Below, piece after piece: positions 16,520 to 24,992 of a stretch of DNA of 25,110 bases. This DNA comes from Bacteroidales bacterium (GTDB lineage: Bacteria; Bacteroidota; Bacteroidia; Bacteroidales; Muribaculaceae): NCBI GenBank assembly GCA_004557565.1, contig SFGS01000030.1, positions 1 to 25,110 of the forward strand, read 5' to 3'. Both the position numbers and the translations under genes were made by a program. Each line of letters begins with the position of its first letter. Within the stretch, counting starts at the first letter, position 1. Under the pieces are notes generated by a model. The model had not been told where the DNA came from. It saw only the letters and a list, made by a program, of their open reading frames with translations, and did no database searches.

Positions 16520-18409
16520 ATGGAATCGCGTGAAATGTCCCAATCGAACAACGAACTCGAAAAGGATGTAACCTTGAACTCCGAGTCTGTACAACAAGAC
16601 CAAGTTACAGAACTTTCAGAGCAGAAACCTGAAGTGGCAGCAGCTGTCACTGAAGAAGTTGTGAATCAAGTTTCAGAAACTCAAAAGGTTTCTGAAGAGT
16701 CGTTAACCAACTATGCAGCTATGGATAAGAAGCAACTCGTGGAGGTGCTTCAAAACCTTGCACAGCAACCCGTCAACGAAGTGAAGGAAGATGTTGTTCG
16801 TGTCAGGGTGGCTTTTGCCGCTATCCGCAAGGAAGAACTGGCGAAAGAAAAAGAAGCCTTCATTGCCAAGGGTAATGAAGAGGCTGCTTTTGCCCCCGCT
16901 GCCGATGAGCTGGAAGAACAGTTCAAGAGTTTGTATGCAGAAATCAAAGAGAAAAGAGCTGCCTACAATGCTGCGCAAGATGCCTTGAAGGCTGAAAATC
17001 TTGCCAAAAAGCGCGAAATCATTTCTAAGATTAATGAGATAGCAGAAGATGCCGACAACGTGAATCGTCAGTACAGCACCGTTCAGCAACTTCAGCAAGA
17101 CTTCAAAGCCATTGGCGAAGTGCCTTCTGAAAATGATACAGAAGTGTGGAAGTCGTATCAGGTGGCTGTGGAACGCTTCTACGATTTGCTGAAGATGAAC
17201 AAAGAGCTTCGCGACTATGATTTCAAGAAAAACTTGGAACAGAAGCAAGCACTTTGTGCCGAAGCTGAAGCCCTCGACGAGGAAGCCGACATCGTGGATG
17301 CTTTCAAGAAATTGCAGCAGCTTCATACCTCTTGGCGTGAAATAGGTCCTGTAAGCAAGGAAATTCGCGAAGAATTGTGGACACGTTTCAAAAATGCTTC
17401 TGCTGTAATCAATAAAAAATATCAATCATTCTTCGAAGAGCGTAAGGCTAATGAAAAGAAGAATGCAGAAGGTAAGGAAGCACTTTGTGTGAAGATTGAG
17501 GCTATCTCTACCGACAATCTGAAAACCTACGCAGCGTGGGACGAAGCCACTAAAGCTATTATCGGATTGCAGGAAGAGTGGAAGAAGCTCGGTTTCGCTT
17601 CTCGCAAGGTGAATACTGAGTTGTTTGCCCGTTTCCGCAAGAGTTGCGATGAATTCTTTGCAAAGAAAGCTGAATTCTTCAAGCGAATGAAAGATGAGCT
17701 TGCTGCTAACTTGGCTAAGAAAATCGAACTTTGTGAAAAGGCTGAGGCTCTGAAGGATTCCACCGAGTGGAAGAAGACCACCGATGCCCTCATCGCTTTG
17801 CAGAAAGAGTGGAAAACCGTTGGTCCAGTGGTGAAGAAGCACAGCGATGCCGTGTGGAAACGCTTTATCGCTGCATGCGACGCTTTCTTTGAAGAAAAGA
17901 AGAAGCAGAACGTGAATGTTCACTCTGTTGAGCACGAAAACCTCAAGCAGAAAAAGGACATTATCGCTCAAATCAACTCAATTCTTGAAAACAAGGAAAC
18001 AGAAGATGCTCCAAACAAGGTTCGTGAATTGATGAAGAAATGGCAGGAAGTGGGTCATGTGCCTTATAAGGAAAAAGACAAGGTGTATGCCGAATACAAG
18101 GCAGCCATCGACAAAGCTTTCGAACAGCTTGACATGAAGGCTAAGAAGGCTCGCATGGCTAACTTTGCCAACTCAATCAATCAAATGAGTGATACTGGCA
18201 AGGTTTATCACGAAAGAGAACGCCTTGTTCGTGCTTACGAAATGAAGTCGCAGGAATTGAAAACCTACGAAAACAACCTCGGTTTCTTCAACGCTCAATC
18301 TAAGAGCGGTAATTCTCTTGTGAAGGAGATGGAGCGCAAGATTGCAAACATCAAGGAAGAGATTGCAATGCTTGAGCAAAAAATCAAGTTGATTGACGAA
18401 AAAATCTAA
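16520..18409 (+). CDS. DUF349 repeat protein
   Basis: A 629-residue, highly charged, almost entirely helical cytoplasmic protein. The first 80 or so residues are acidic and Gln/Glu-rich, probably disordered. Five DUF349-type repeats follow, about 75 residues apart, each with a Trp or Phe, a G-x-V/A turn and an aromatic helix: QQDFKAIGEVPSENDTEVWK (about 190), HTSWREIGPVSKEIREELWT (about 268), QEEWKKLGFASRKVNTELFA (about 350), QKEWKTVGPVVKKHSDAVWK (about 427) and MKKWQEVGHVPYKEKDKVYA (about 504). The C-terminus is a coiled coil (MERKIANIKEEIAMLEQKIK). A second ATG at 16535 could also start translation. DUF349 proteins are common in Bacteroidota but have no settled function; nucleic-acid or ribosome association has been suggested for relatives, without proof here. 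It appears monocistronic, with its own promoter and a hairpin downstream. Confidence 0.9.
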   Translation: MESREMSQSNNELEKDVTLNSESVQQDQVTELSEQKPEVAAAVTEEVVNQVSETQKVSEESLTNYAAMDKKQLVEVLQNLAQQPVNEVKEDVVRVRVAFAAIRKEELAKEKEAFIAKGNEEAAFAPAADELEEQFKSLYAEIKEKRAAYNAAQDALKAENLAKKREIISKINEIAEDADNVNRQYSTVQQLQQDFKAIGEVPSENDTEVWKSYQVAVERFYDLLKMNKELRDYDFKKNLEQKQALCAEAEALDEEADIVDAFKKLQQLHTSWREIGPVSKEIREELWTRFKNASAVINKKYQSFFEERKANEKKNAEGKEALCVKIEAISTDNLKTYAAWDEATKAIIGLQEEWKKLGFASRKVNTELFARFRKSCDEFFAKKAEFFKRMKDELAANLAKKIELCEKAEALKDSTEWKKTTDALIALQKEWKTVGPVVKKHSDAVWKRFIAACDAFFEEKKKQNVNVHSVEHENLKQKKDIIAQINSILENKETEDAPNKVRELMKKWQEVGHVPYKEKDKVYAEYKAAIDKAFEQLDMKAKKARMANFANSINQMSDTGKVYHERERLVRAYEMKSQELKTYENNLGFFNAQSKSGNSLVKEMERKIANIKEEIAMLEQKIKLIDEKI

Positions 18410-18431
18410 GGATTATAATCTATAAAGCATT

Positions 18432-18473
18432 CTCCTTACGGCAGCGCATAGTATGCGTGCCGTAGGGAGTTTG
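18432..18473 (+). terminator. Probable terminator after the DUF349 gene
   Basis: An imperfect long hairpin: left arm 18432-18450 (CTCCTTACGGCAGCGCATA), right arm 18452-18469 (TATGCGTGCCGTAGGGAG), with one G-U pair and one bulged G. Only three T residues follow, so termination may be partial. No clear promoter lies between it and the sugar transferase, so some readthrough into that gene is possible. Confidence 0.55.
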
Positions 18474-18496
18474 CCTATAACCACTATTTGTTAGGA

Positions 18497-19876
18497 ATGA
18501 AGAGTAAGGGAAGATACGGTCAATATATCAGGTGGATATTTTTGGGCATCGACTTTGTCGTGCTCAATTTGTCGTACATGATTGTGTGCTTGCTTTGTAA
18601 GCACGATGATATGTTTGTGTCTAAACTTGTTTGGCTCATGATGAATGTGTCGTATATGGCAGTGAGCTATTTCTTCTCAGATATTCACTATCGTCGTGTG
18701 GTTTTCGCCGACCGTGTTGCACTACAGGTGATTAAGGCGGTGTCGCTCCATGCTGTGGTGTTTCTTTCGCTCACCTATTTTCTGAGCGACGACCACTTTG
18801 ATTGGGAGAGTTTTGGTAAGTTTTACGGATTCTTCTGTATAGGGCTAGGCAGCTGGTGGATTATTTCACGAAAGTTGCTGAAGCGCTATCGCTCTTTGGG
18901 TAAAAACTACAAGCAGATTGTGGTGATTGGCGCTGGACCAGTGGGGCAGAAACTAATTGGTGTTTTGGAGGGCGACCAAGGCTATGGCTATCGTATAGTT
19001 GGCGTATTTGATGATAATAAGAATTTAAGTAAGACCGAATTTTACAAAGGTACGCTGGATAAGGTTGAGCAGTTTGTACACGACAATCCTATTGATGAAA
19101 TGTATTGCTGCATTCCCGATACTGATAATGAGGAAGTGGCAAAACTCCTTTCAATAGCCGAGCGCAACGCAGTGGATTTCTATTATGTGCCACAGTTTGG
19201 CCGGCATATTACCCGACAATTTGAACTTTTCTCGGTAGATAATGTGCCAGTGCTTCAAGCGCGCCCCAATCCGCTCAGTTTGCCTGTGAATGCGGCGATG
19301 AAGCGTTTGTTCGACTTTGTGGTGTCCTCTATCATGCTTGTGCTCTCGCCTTTGGTGCTGATTCCAGTGGGCATTGCTATCAAGATGTCGTCGCCCGGTC
19401 CATTGTTCTTCAAACAGCGCCGCACTGGTTTGCGCGGCAAGGCGTTCACTTGCTATAAATTCCGCACCATGCGCGTAAATAGCCAGAGCGACACTGTGCA
19501 GGCTACTAAAGACGACCCAAGAAAAACGAAAGTGGGTGATTTTTTGCGTAAAACCAGTATCGATGAGCTGCCACAGTTCTTCAACGTGTGGCGTGGTGAA
19601 ATGTCGATTGTGGGACCTCGTCCGCACATGGAGCAGCAAACTCACACCTATAGCGAACTCATCGACAAATATATGCTTCGCCATGTGATTAAGCCAGGTG
19701 TGACTGGTTGGGCACAGGTGAATGGCTTCCGTGGACCTACTGACGAACTTTGGAAGATGGAAAAGCGTGTGGAATACGATGTGTGGTACACAGAAAACTG
19801 GAACTTCTTCCTCGACTTGAAAATCATTGTGCTTACCGTGGTGAATGCAATAAGAGGCGAACAAAACGCTTTCTGA
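18497..19876 (+). CDS. Undecaprenyl-phosphate sugar-1-phosphate transferase (WcaJ/WbaP type)
   Basis: This 459-residue inner-membrane enzyme should transfer a sugar-1-phosphate from a nucleotide sugar to undecaprenyl phosphate, the first step of many exopolysaccharide, capsule or O-antigen units. The N-terminal third has four or five membrane helices. A Rossmann-like CoA-binding domain follows (IVVIGAGPVGQKLIG, about residues 141-155). The catalytic bacterial sugar transferase domain fills the rest: re-entrant helix KRLFDFVVSSIMLVLSPLVL, SSPGPLFFKQRRTGLRGK, KFRTMR (about 321-326), the Asp356-Glu357 dyad in SIDELPQFFNVWRGEMSIVG, GPRPH, and PGVTGWAQVNGFRG. ATG 18497 is preferred over an in-frame TTG at 18488. 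No other glycan gene is in the window. recQ starts 20 bases after its stop codon. The sugar (glucose, galactose or other) cannot be read from sequence. Confidence 0.93.
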   Translation: MKSKGRYGQYIRWIFLGIDFVVLNLSYMIVCLLCKHDDMFVSKLVWLMMNVSYMAVSYFFSDIHYRRVVFADRVALQVIKAVSLHAVVFLSLTYFLSDDHFDWESFGKFYGFFCIGLGSWWIISRKLLKRYRSLGKNYKQIVVIGAGPVGQKLIGVLEGDQGYGYRIVGVFDDNKNLSKTEFYKGTLDKVEQFVHDNPIDEMYCCIPDTDNEEVAKLLSIAERNAVDFYYVPQFGRHITRQFELFSVDNVPVLQARPNPLSLPVNAAMKRLFDFVVSSIMLVLSPLVLIPVGIAIKMSSPGPLFFKQRRTGLRGKAFTCYKFRTMRVNSQSDTVQATKDDPRKTKVGDFLRKTSIDELPQFFNVWRGEMSIVGPRPHMEQQTHTYSELIDKYMLRHVIKPGVTGWAQVNGFRGPTDELWKMEKRVEYDVWYTENWNFFLDLKIIVLTVVNAIRGEQNAF

Positions 19877-19895
19877 CCTATAAACAGTTCACATT

Positions 19896-21722
19896 ATGCC
19901 AATTAACCCCGAACAACTAAAAGCGCAAGCACTTGGTGTGCTGCGCCAATTCTATGGCTATCCCTCGTTTTTGCCGATGCAATATGAGGTGATAAGCCAC
20001 ATTATGAGTGGTGGCGACAGCATCGTGCTGATGCCCACAGGCGGAGGAAAGTCGCTTTGCTATCAAATTCCTGCGCTGTTGAGCGATGGTTGCTGCGTGG
20101 TGGTTTCGCCGCTGTTAGCGTTGATGAAAGACCAGGTGGACGCCCTGATTGCTAATGGTGTGCCAGCGGCTTCTATCAATAGTATGCAGACTGAGGCGCA
20201 GAATCGCGATGTGCTGGATTGTGCTTTAGCGGGGCGAATCAAGTTGCTTTATATTTCTCCAGAGCGTTTGTTGGGCGATTTAGATAATTGGTCGAAACAC
20301 ATAAAAATCAGTTTGCTCGCTATTGATGAAGCCCACTGTATTTCGCAATGGGGGCACGATTTCCGACCCGAATACACTCAACTTTCGGTGTTGAAAGAGC
20401 ATTTCCCTGGTGTGCCTATCGTGGCGCTTACCGCCACTGCCGACCAAATCACGCGCGACGACATCAGAAAACAACTCAATATTCCCGATGCAAAACTTTT
20501 CCTTTCGTCGTTCGACAGGAAAAACATTTCACTCACCGTGCTGTCGGGTTATACTGGCGCAGATAAATTCAATACATTGGTGAAGTTTATCGATCGCCAC
20601 CATGGCGAATGTGGCATCATTTATTGTTTCAGCAGAAAGAATACCGAAACACTGGCAGAGAAATTGAAGCGGCGTGGATTGAATGCGCAGGCGTTTCATG
20701 CTGGTTTGTCAGTTTCTGTCAAAAACGCTGTCCAAACAGGCTTTCTCAACGATGATATTCAGATTGTGTGTGCTACTGTAGCCTTCGGTATGGGTATCGA
20801 CAAGAGCAATGTGCGATGGGTGGTGCATTACAATATGCCTCAAAATATGGAGTCGTATTATCAGGAAATTGGTAGAGCAGGGCGCGATGGCTTGGAGGCT
20901 GATGCGCTGATGTTTTACTCTTATGGTGATGTGATTTCGCACAATCGTTTCGTCAAGGAATCGGGGCAAGTGCAACTCAACACTCAAAAGTTGGAGTTGA
21001 TGCAGCGTTACGCCGAATCGTCGATTTGTAGGCGAAGGATTCTTTTGAGTTATTTCAATGAGCGTATCGATCATGACTGCGGTAACTGCGACGTGTGCAA
21101 GAATCCCCCGAAGCGATTCGATGGATCCATACTGGTGCAGATGGCACTGAGTGCGATTGTGCGCACCGACGAGAAAATCGGTCTTTACACTCTGAAGGAT
21201 ATTCTGCGTGGTTCTTCCAGTGTCGAAATCATTCAGCAGGGTTATCACCACTTAAAGACTTACGGTGTGGGTCGCAATTTAAGCAATCTTGAATGGAATG
21301 CCTATTTGCTGCAAATGCAGCAGCTTGGCATTTTCGATGTGGCTTATAACGAGAACAATCACTTGAAAATCACTTCCTATGGTAAGGACATTCTTTACGG
21401 CAGGGAGAAAGTGCAGCTCACTCAATTCGTGAAGAAGGAATTTGTGGAGAAGGAGAAACCTGCCGTTGTGGAAAAGACATTTGATTTCAACTTGACGCTT
21501 TCTGAACAGGAATTGTTCAACCAGTTGAAGGCGCTCCGCTATACCATTGCGCAGCGCGAGCATAAGCGTCCGTATATGGTGTTCAGCGACAAATCGCTCA
21601 AGGCGATGGCTCACGAACGCCCAACCACCAAACTTGCTTTCAGCTCCGTTTTTGGTGTGGGTGAGATGAAAACCGAAATGTATTGGAAACCGTTCACCGA
21701 TTTGATTAAGCGAAATATCTAA
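19896..21722 (+). CDS. recQ: ATP-dependent DNA helicase RecQ
   Basis: RecQ unwinds DNA 3' to 5' in recombination and fork repair. This copy is 608 residues, about the length of the E. coli enzyme (609). All helicase motifs are seen: Walker A MPTGGGKSLCY with Lys52, DEAH box LLAIDEAHCISQWGHDFRPE with Asp144-His147, motif III ALTATA (178-183), and motifs V-VI in ATVAFGMGIDKS and YYQEIGRAGRDG. The RecQ-type zinc site is complete (Cys378, Cys395, Cys398, Cys401), followed by a winged-helix domain. The C-terminus (about 528-608) matches an HRDC domain (LFNQLKALRYTIAQREHKRP). ATG 19896 is 20 bases after the sugar transferase stop codon, so the two are probably co-transcribed although unrelated in function. 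The gene ends 66 bases before a bidirectional terminator and beside one copy of the 37-base inverted repeat. Confidence 0.97.
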   Translation: MPINPEQLKAQALGVLRQFYGYPSFLPMQYEVISHIMSGGDSIVLMPTGGGKSLCYQIPALLSDGCCVVVSPLLALMKDQVDALIANGVPAASINSMQTEAQNRDVLDCALAGRIKLLYISPERLLGDLDNWSKHIKISLLAIDEAHCISQWGHDFRPEYTQLSVLKEHFPGVPIVALTATADQITRDDIRKQLNIPDAKLFLSSFDRKNISLTVLSGYTGADKFNTLVKFIDRHHGECGIIYCFSRKNTETLAEKLKRRGLNAQAFHAGLSVSVKNAVQTGFLNDDIQIVCATVAFGMGIDKSNVRWVVHYNMPQNMESYYQEIGRAGRDGLEADALMFYSYGDVISHNRFVKESGQVQLNTQKLELMQRYAESSICRRRILLSYFNERIDHDCGNCDVCKNPPKRFDGSILVQMALSAIVRTDEKIGLYTLKDILRGSSSVEIIQQGYHHLKTYGVGRNLSNLEWNAYLLQMQQLGIFDVAYNENNHLKITSYGKDILYGREKVQLTQFVKKEFVEKEKPAVVEKTFDFNLTLSEQELFNQLKALRYTIAQREHKRPYMVFSDKSLKAMAHERPTTKLAFSSVFGVGEMKTEMYWKPFTDLIKRNI

Positions 21723-21744
21723 TACGGGACTATGGCATTGAAGT

Positions 21745-21781
21745 CGAAAGACTGCAAGCCTTAATGACCGATTTGGGATAA
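21745..21781 (+). repeat. 37-base inverted repeat, left copy
   Basis: This stretch and the complement of 25008-25044 agree at 33 of 37 positions. The innermost 20 bases, TAATGACCGATTTGGGATAA, are identical. It begins 22 bases after the recQ stop codon, and its GGGATAA end points into the block of two - strand genes. The similarity stops abruptly on the inner side. Such a match within 25 kb is far beyond chance. Confidence 0.85.
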
Positions 21782-21787
21782 AAAAAG

Positions 21788-21816
21788 AAGGTGTGCAGAA
21801 AATGCACACCTTTTTT
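21788..21816. terminator. Bidirectional terminator between recQ and the SulP gene
   Basis: A perfect 10-bp stem (AAGGTGTGCA at 21788-21797, TGCACACCTT at 21803-21812) with a GAAAA loop. A T-run follows on the + strand (to 21816), and an A-run precedes it (21781-21786), giving a T-run on the - strand. It can stop transcription from both converging genes. Confidence 0.9.
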
Positions 21817-21843
21817 GTCATATTTTGGCAATACGATTTGCAT

Positions 21844-23544
21844 TTATTTCACATTGGCTTTGAGGAACTCAGTACATTCTTCAAAGGTTTTGAATGTGTG
21901 GTTTTCGGGAACGAGTTCAGGAATACAGTCCATAGAGGTGAGCATATACATTGGCTGTGGTTGAATGATGGTCATCAGCACCATCACACCACGCTCGTTC
22001 AATTCCTTGATAGCAGTTTCCATTGCGTACAAGCCCGATTGGTCCATGAAACTGACACGGCGCATACGGATAATCACGATTTCAGCATCGGCTGGCACAT
22101 CGTTCATCACTTCTTGGAATCGGGTGATTGAGCCGAAGAAGATAGGACCATTCAGACGCTGAATGTAGATTTTGTGTTTTGCGTTGGCTGGCATGTCGCT
22201 TTCGTCGCTCCAAGGGCTTTCCTTGTCGAAGTTTTGCATTTCCTGTGAGCTGTATGAGCCTTCCACAAGGTCGCTGGCGCGCTTCATAAACAGCACGCAA
22301 GCAATCACCATACCCAAGCCTACGGCGGTGAGCAGGTCAACAAACACGGTGGTGAAGAACACCACGATAAGCACAAACGCGTCGGCGCGTGGAATCTTCA
22401 GCAAGTCGCGGAAACCTTGGAAGTCAATAATTCCCCAACCCACAGTAATCAAGATACCAGCCAGCACAGCGAGTGGCACGTGCTTCACGAGGAAGCCCAA
22501 ACCAAGCAGAATGGCAAGCAGCAGCACTGAGTGGAACACACCACTGAGCTGTGTGCGGCCACCTGACTTCACATTCACTACTGTTCGCATAGTGGCGCCA
22601 GCTCCCGCCACACCGCAGAACAAACCGGCGATGGCGTTGCCGATACCTTGACCAATCAACTCTTGGTTGCTGTTGTGCTTTGTTTTGGTGATATTGTCAG
22701 CCACCACCGAGGTGAGCAGTGTGTCGATTGAACCAAGACCTGCGAGGGTAAGACCGGGAATCACTGCTTGCTTGAGTATTTGCGCCCAGTTCACACCGCT
22801 CAGGTCCACGCTGCCGTTGGCAAAGAATGGCATTGGAATGCCCGATGGAATTTCGCCAATCTTGAGTGAATCGTCAAGATTGCAGAACAGCGAAATGATG
22901 GTGATGATAATCAGCGCAACGAGTGTGGCCGGAATCTTTTTAGTGATGCGTGGGAATGCCATGATAATGGCGATGGTGCCCAAGCCCAGGAGAAGGGCAG
23001 TGGTGTCGATGCCGTTCGACACAATTTCAGGGAACTGTGTAATCATATCCACCACCAGCACAGGCGACTTCAAACCAAGCAGAGGGTAGATTTGTTGGAG
23101 AATGATAATCACGCCGATACCGCTCATGAAGCCCGACAGCACAGGGTAGGGGATATAGCGCACATACTTACCGATTTTAATGATACCAAACAAGATTTGG
23201 AACAAACCGCAAAACATGCCTGCCAGCGACATGGTGAGCAGCACCTCGCTCATGTTGCCATTGCTGGCTGCCCATGCGCCGCTCACCACCGATGCGGTGA
23301 TTACGGTCATTGGACCCGTAGGACCGCTGATTTGTGAATGTGTGCCACCGAAGATTGAGGCGAAGCAGCCCAGAAGTGTTGCGCCCACAAGGCCAGCCAA
23401 TGCGCCCACCGAACTTGCCGATGGATTGTCGATGCCACCAAACGCTTGAATACCGAAGGCAAGTGCAAGTGGCAATGCCACAATACCTGCCGTGATACCA
23501 CCAAAGAGGTCTCCTTTGATGTTTTTAGTAGAAATAAAACTCAT
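21844..23544 (-). CDS. SulP family anion transporter with STAS domain (BicA-like)
   Basis: A 566-residue inner-membrane transporter of the SulP/SLC26 family, which carries sulfate, bicarbonate or other anions, often with sodium or protons. The membrane domain (about 1-430) opens with DLFGGITAGIVALPLALAFG and has the family signature GGTHSQISGPTGPMTV (67-81); the GPTGPMTV form resembles cyanobacterial BicA-type bicarbonate transporters more than plant sulfate carriers. A later NAIAGLFCGVAGAGATMRT stretch is also typical. The C-terminal STAS domain (459-566) includes RRVSFMDQSGLYAMETAIKE, with Ser503 at the site that is phosphorylated in anti-sigma-factor antagonists. The start ATG (complement of 23542-23544) has an 80-base leader with a possible hairpin. 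It is one of only two - strand genes here. Transport family is certain; bicarbonate versus sulfate is not resolved. Confidence 0.93.
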   Translation of the reverse strand: MSFISTKNIKGDLFGGITAGIVALPLALAFGIQAFGGIDNPSASSVGALAGLVGATLLGCFASIFGGTHSQISGPTGPMTVITASVVSGAWAASNGNMSEVLLTMSLAGMFCGLFQILFGIIKIGKYVRYIPYPVLSGFMSGIGVIIILQQIYPLLGLKSPVLVVDMITQFPEIVSNGIDTTALLLGLGTIAIIMAFPRITKKIPATLVALIIITIISLFCNLDDSLKIGEIPSGIPMPFFANGSVDLSGVNWAQILKQAVIPGLTLAGLGSIDTLLTSVVADNITKTKHNSNQELIGQGIGNAIAGLFCGVAGAGATMRTVVNVKSGGRTQLSGVFHSVLLLAILLGLGFLVKHVPLAVLAGILITVGWGIIDFQGFRDLLKIPRADAFVLIVVFFTTVFVDLLTAVGLGMVIACVLFMKRASDLVEGSYSSQEMQNFDKESPWSDESDMPANAKHKIYIQRLNGPIFFGSITRFQEVMNDVPADAEIVIIRMRRVSFMDQSGLYAMETAIKELNERGVMVLMTIIQPQPMYMLTSMDCIPELVPENHTFKTFEECTEFLKANVK

Positions 23545-23584
23545 AAGAAATAATATATGTTTTTATAGAATAATTCGTTTGCAA

Positions 23585-23619
23585 AAAGATGGAATTCACA
23601 CCACTGAGGGGGCATCTTT
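23585..23619 (-). promoter_or_regulatory. Possible hairpin in the SulP gene leader
   Basis: In the untranslated leader of the SulP gene the - strand reads AAAGATG, a 21-base GC-rich loop, then CATCTTT: a perfect 7-bp stem (23585-23591 with 23613-23619). It lies between the predicted transcription start and the ATG. It could be a control element, but the stem is short and I do not recognise a known riboswitch. Confidence 0.3.
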
Positions 23620-23633
23620 ACCGAATAAGACTG

Positions 23634-23641
23634 CAAAATTA
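23634..23641 (-). promoter_or_regulatory. Probable -7 box of the SulP gene
   Basis: The - strand reads TAATTTTG here, a match to TAnnTTTG, about 90 bases before the start codon. I see no good TTG element at the expected distance upstream, so the assignment is moderate. The box lies just downstream, on the - strand, of the peptidase terminator. Confidence 0.5.
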
Positions 23642-23675
23642 CAAATTTTTCGTCAATTAACACCCTTTTATATAA

Positions 23676-23710
23676 TGAAAAAGGAAGCACCCGCATTTGG
23701 GTGCCTCCTT
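23676..23710 (-). terminator. Terminator of the C1 peptidase gene
   Basis: In the - strand transcript AAGGAGGCACCC (23699-23710) pairs with GGGTGCTTCCTT (23681-23692) through 12 pairs, including one G-U. The loop is 6 bases and a run of T follows. In the + strand transcript the same position would be an A-C mismatch, so the hairpin favours the - strand. It lies 21 bases after the peptidase stop codon. Confidence 0.85.
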
Positions 23711-23731
23711 GTAGAGATGTATATTTTCTGA

Positions 23732-24934
23732 TTATTTCAGACCCATTTTCTTTGCAATCTTGCTTGGAACGGCTTCCTTGTTGAGGAAGATGTTCATGGT
23801 CTTAGCCTTAAAATATGCTTCGCTCACATAGAAGAAACCGTGGTAGAGTTGGTTGGTGTTCCAGCTGTTTTGCACCTTGAAATACTTGTTGCCTTTTTGG
23901 TCAACTGCCTTACCAACAATTACCATACCGTGGTCGTCGGTAGTTTCCTTGTTGTCGAACATTTCTTGGCGGTTTTCTTGTGTTACAACCATTTCTTCAA
24001 CCGGACCCTTGATGTCCCATTTTTCGCTTTCTTGGTCTTTGGTGCTGAGTTGAGTCCAGCGGTCCATGTCGCTACCCTTCAAGTCGGGCACTTCGTGGTC
24101 AACAGGAAGCACAGCGTAGCCCTTGCGCCACTTGAAGCAAGGTTCGCTCACGTCGGCACCCCATGCGATGGTGTAGCCGTGGTCGATAGCGTAGTTAGCC
24201 ACTTCGAGCAATTCGTCAACTGGCACGTTTTGATATTGAGCCCAAGTCCAGTTGTCAGCCACTTCAAGGGTGAATGGCTTATAGAATGGGTGGTGTGTGA
24301 ACGATGCGATAGAAATGTAGTCGTCCATATTGATGCCGAGCGATGCTGCGAATGTTTGTGGAGTATAGTTCTTGCCTTCGTAGGTGAAGTTTTCAGGAAT
24401 TTTGCCCATATAAGCGTTGAGCACGCCCTGGAAACCTTCAAGCCATGATGGAGTGAGTTTTTTCAGCTTCTTACTGTTCACCACATCAAGGAAGCCTGAG
24501 AGCACAGCGGTGAGTTCGGCTGTGTTGAATTTCTTGTCGCCGTGAGTCATACCGGTGTATGCTTCGTTAGGCATCATACCGTAGCGATTCCAAACGTAAG
24601 GCACATCTTCGGCTGCGCCACCTTCGGCGAAGTTGATTTTGCCGTCCATGCGAATGAATTTTTGTGCCTTGTCGAAATAGCAGTGCCATACCACAAAGCC
24701 TTCGCTCAAGTGAACTTCCTTACCAGTCTTGCGGAGGATTTCGTTTTCAAAAAATGAGTTGGTAGAATAGCACCAGCAAGTGCCTGATTTGTTTTGATCC
24801 TTCACAGGAGTGCTCTTAATTACCTTCACATCAGTGAACTTAAAGCCTGTGCTGTCAGGAATCACTACCTTGTCGTCGGCTGCTGCGCTGAATGCCATGC
24901 CGGCTGCCAAAATGGCTAAAAATAAATGTTTCAT
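23732..24934 (-). CDS. Exported C1B cysteine peptidase (bleomycin hydrolase / PepC-like)
   Basis: A 400-residue papain-fold cysteine peptidase of the C1B branch (bleomycin hydrolase, aminopeptidase C). The ATG at 24932-24934 is chosen because it starts a clean signal peptide (MKHLFLAILAAGMAFSAAA, then DDK) and sits about 20 bases after a consensus promoter; a longer frame upstream would include that promoter. The catalytic residues are present: oxyanion Gln47 in PVKDQNKSGTCW, nucleophile Cys53, His335 in DDHGMVIVG and Asn356 in VQNSWN. Classical PepC and bleomycin hydrolase are cytosolic and about 440-470 residues, so this one is shorter and exported. C1B enzymes are usually hexamers whose C-terminus lies in the active-site cleft and makes them aminopeptidases; here the tail is KIAKKMGLK. 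It should act in the periplasm or outside, perhaps on peptides. It has its own promoter and terminator. Confidence 0.92.
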   Translation of the reverse strand: MKHLFLAILAAGMAFSAAADDKVVIPDSTGFKFTDVKVIKSTPVKDQNKSGTCWCYSTNSFFENEILRKTGKEVHLSEGFVVWHCYFDKAQKFIRMDGKINFAEGGAAEDVPYVWNRYGMMPNEAYTGMTHGDKKFNTAELTAVLSGFLDVVNSKKLKKLTPSWLEGFQGVLNAYMGKIPENFTYEGKNYTPQTFAASLGINMDDYISIASFTHHPFYKPFTLEVADNWTWAQYQNVPVDELLEVANYAIDHGYTIAWGADVSEPCFKWRKGYAVLPVDHEVPDLKGSDMDRWTQLSTKDQESEKWDIKGPVEEMVVTQENRQEMFDNKETTDDHGMVIVGKAVDQKGNKYFKVQNSWNTNQLYHGFFYVSEAYFKAKTMNIFLNKEAVPSKIAKKMGLK

Positions 24935-24961
24935 AAGAGTTTTAATTAGTGTTATCGCTAA

Positions 24962-24992
24962 CAAAATTACAAAATTTGCTTTGATACTCAAA
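24962..24992 (-). promoter_or_regulatory. Canonical promoter of the C1 peptidase gene
   Basis: On the - strand TTTG (24989-24992) is followed after exactly 19 bases by TAATTTTG (24962-24969), the best -33/-7 pair in the window. Transcription should begin near 24955, about 20 bases before the ATG. This fixes the start codon choice for the peptidase. Confidence 0.85.

Noticed and set aside
16703..17425. 240-residue antisense reading frame inside the DUF349 gene
   Set aside because: Its Phe- and Leu-rich sequence is what the reverse of Lys/Glu-rich codons produces; no independent support.
23840..24448. 202-residue + strand frame opposite the C1 peptidase
   Set aside because: The - strand frame has all catalytic motifs, a signal peptide, a promoter and a terminator; this frame has none.
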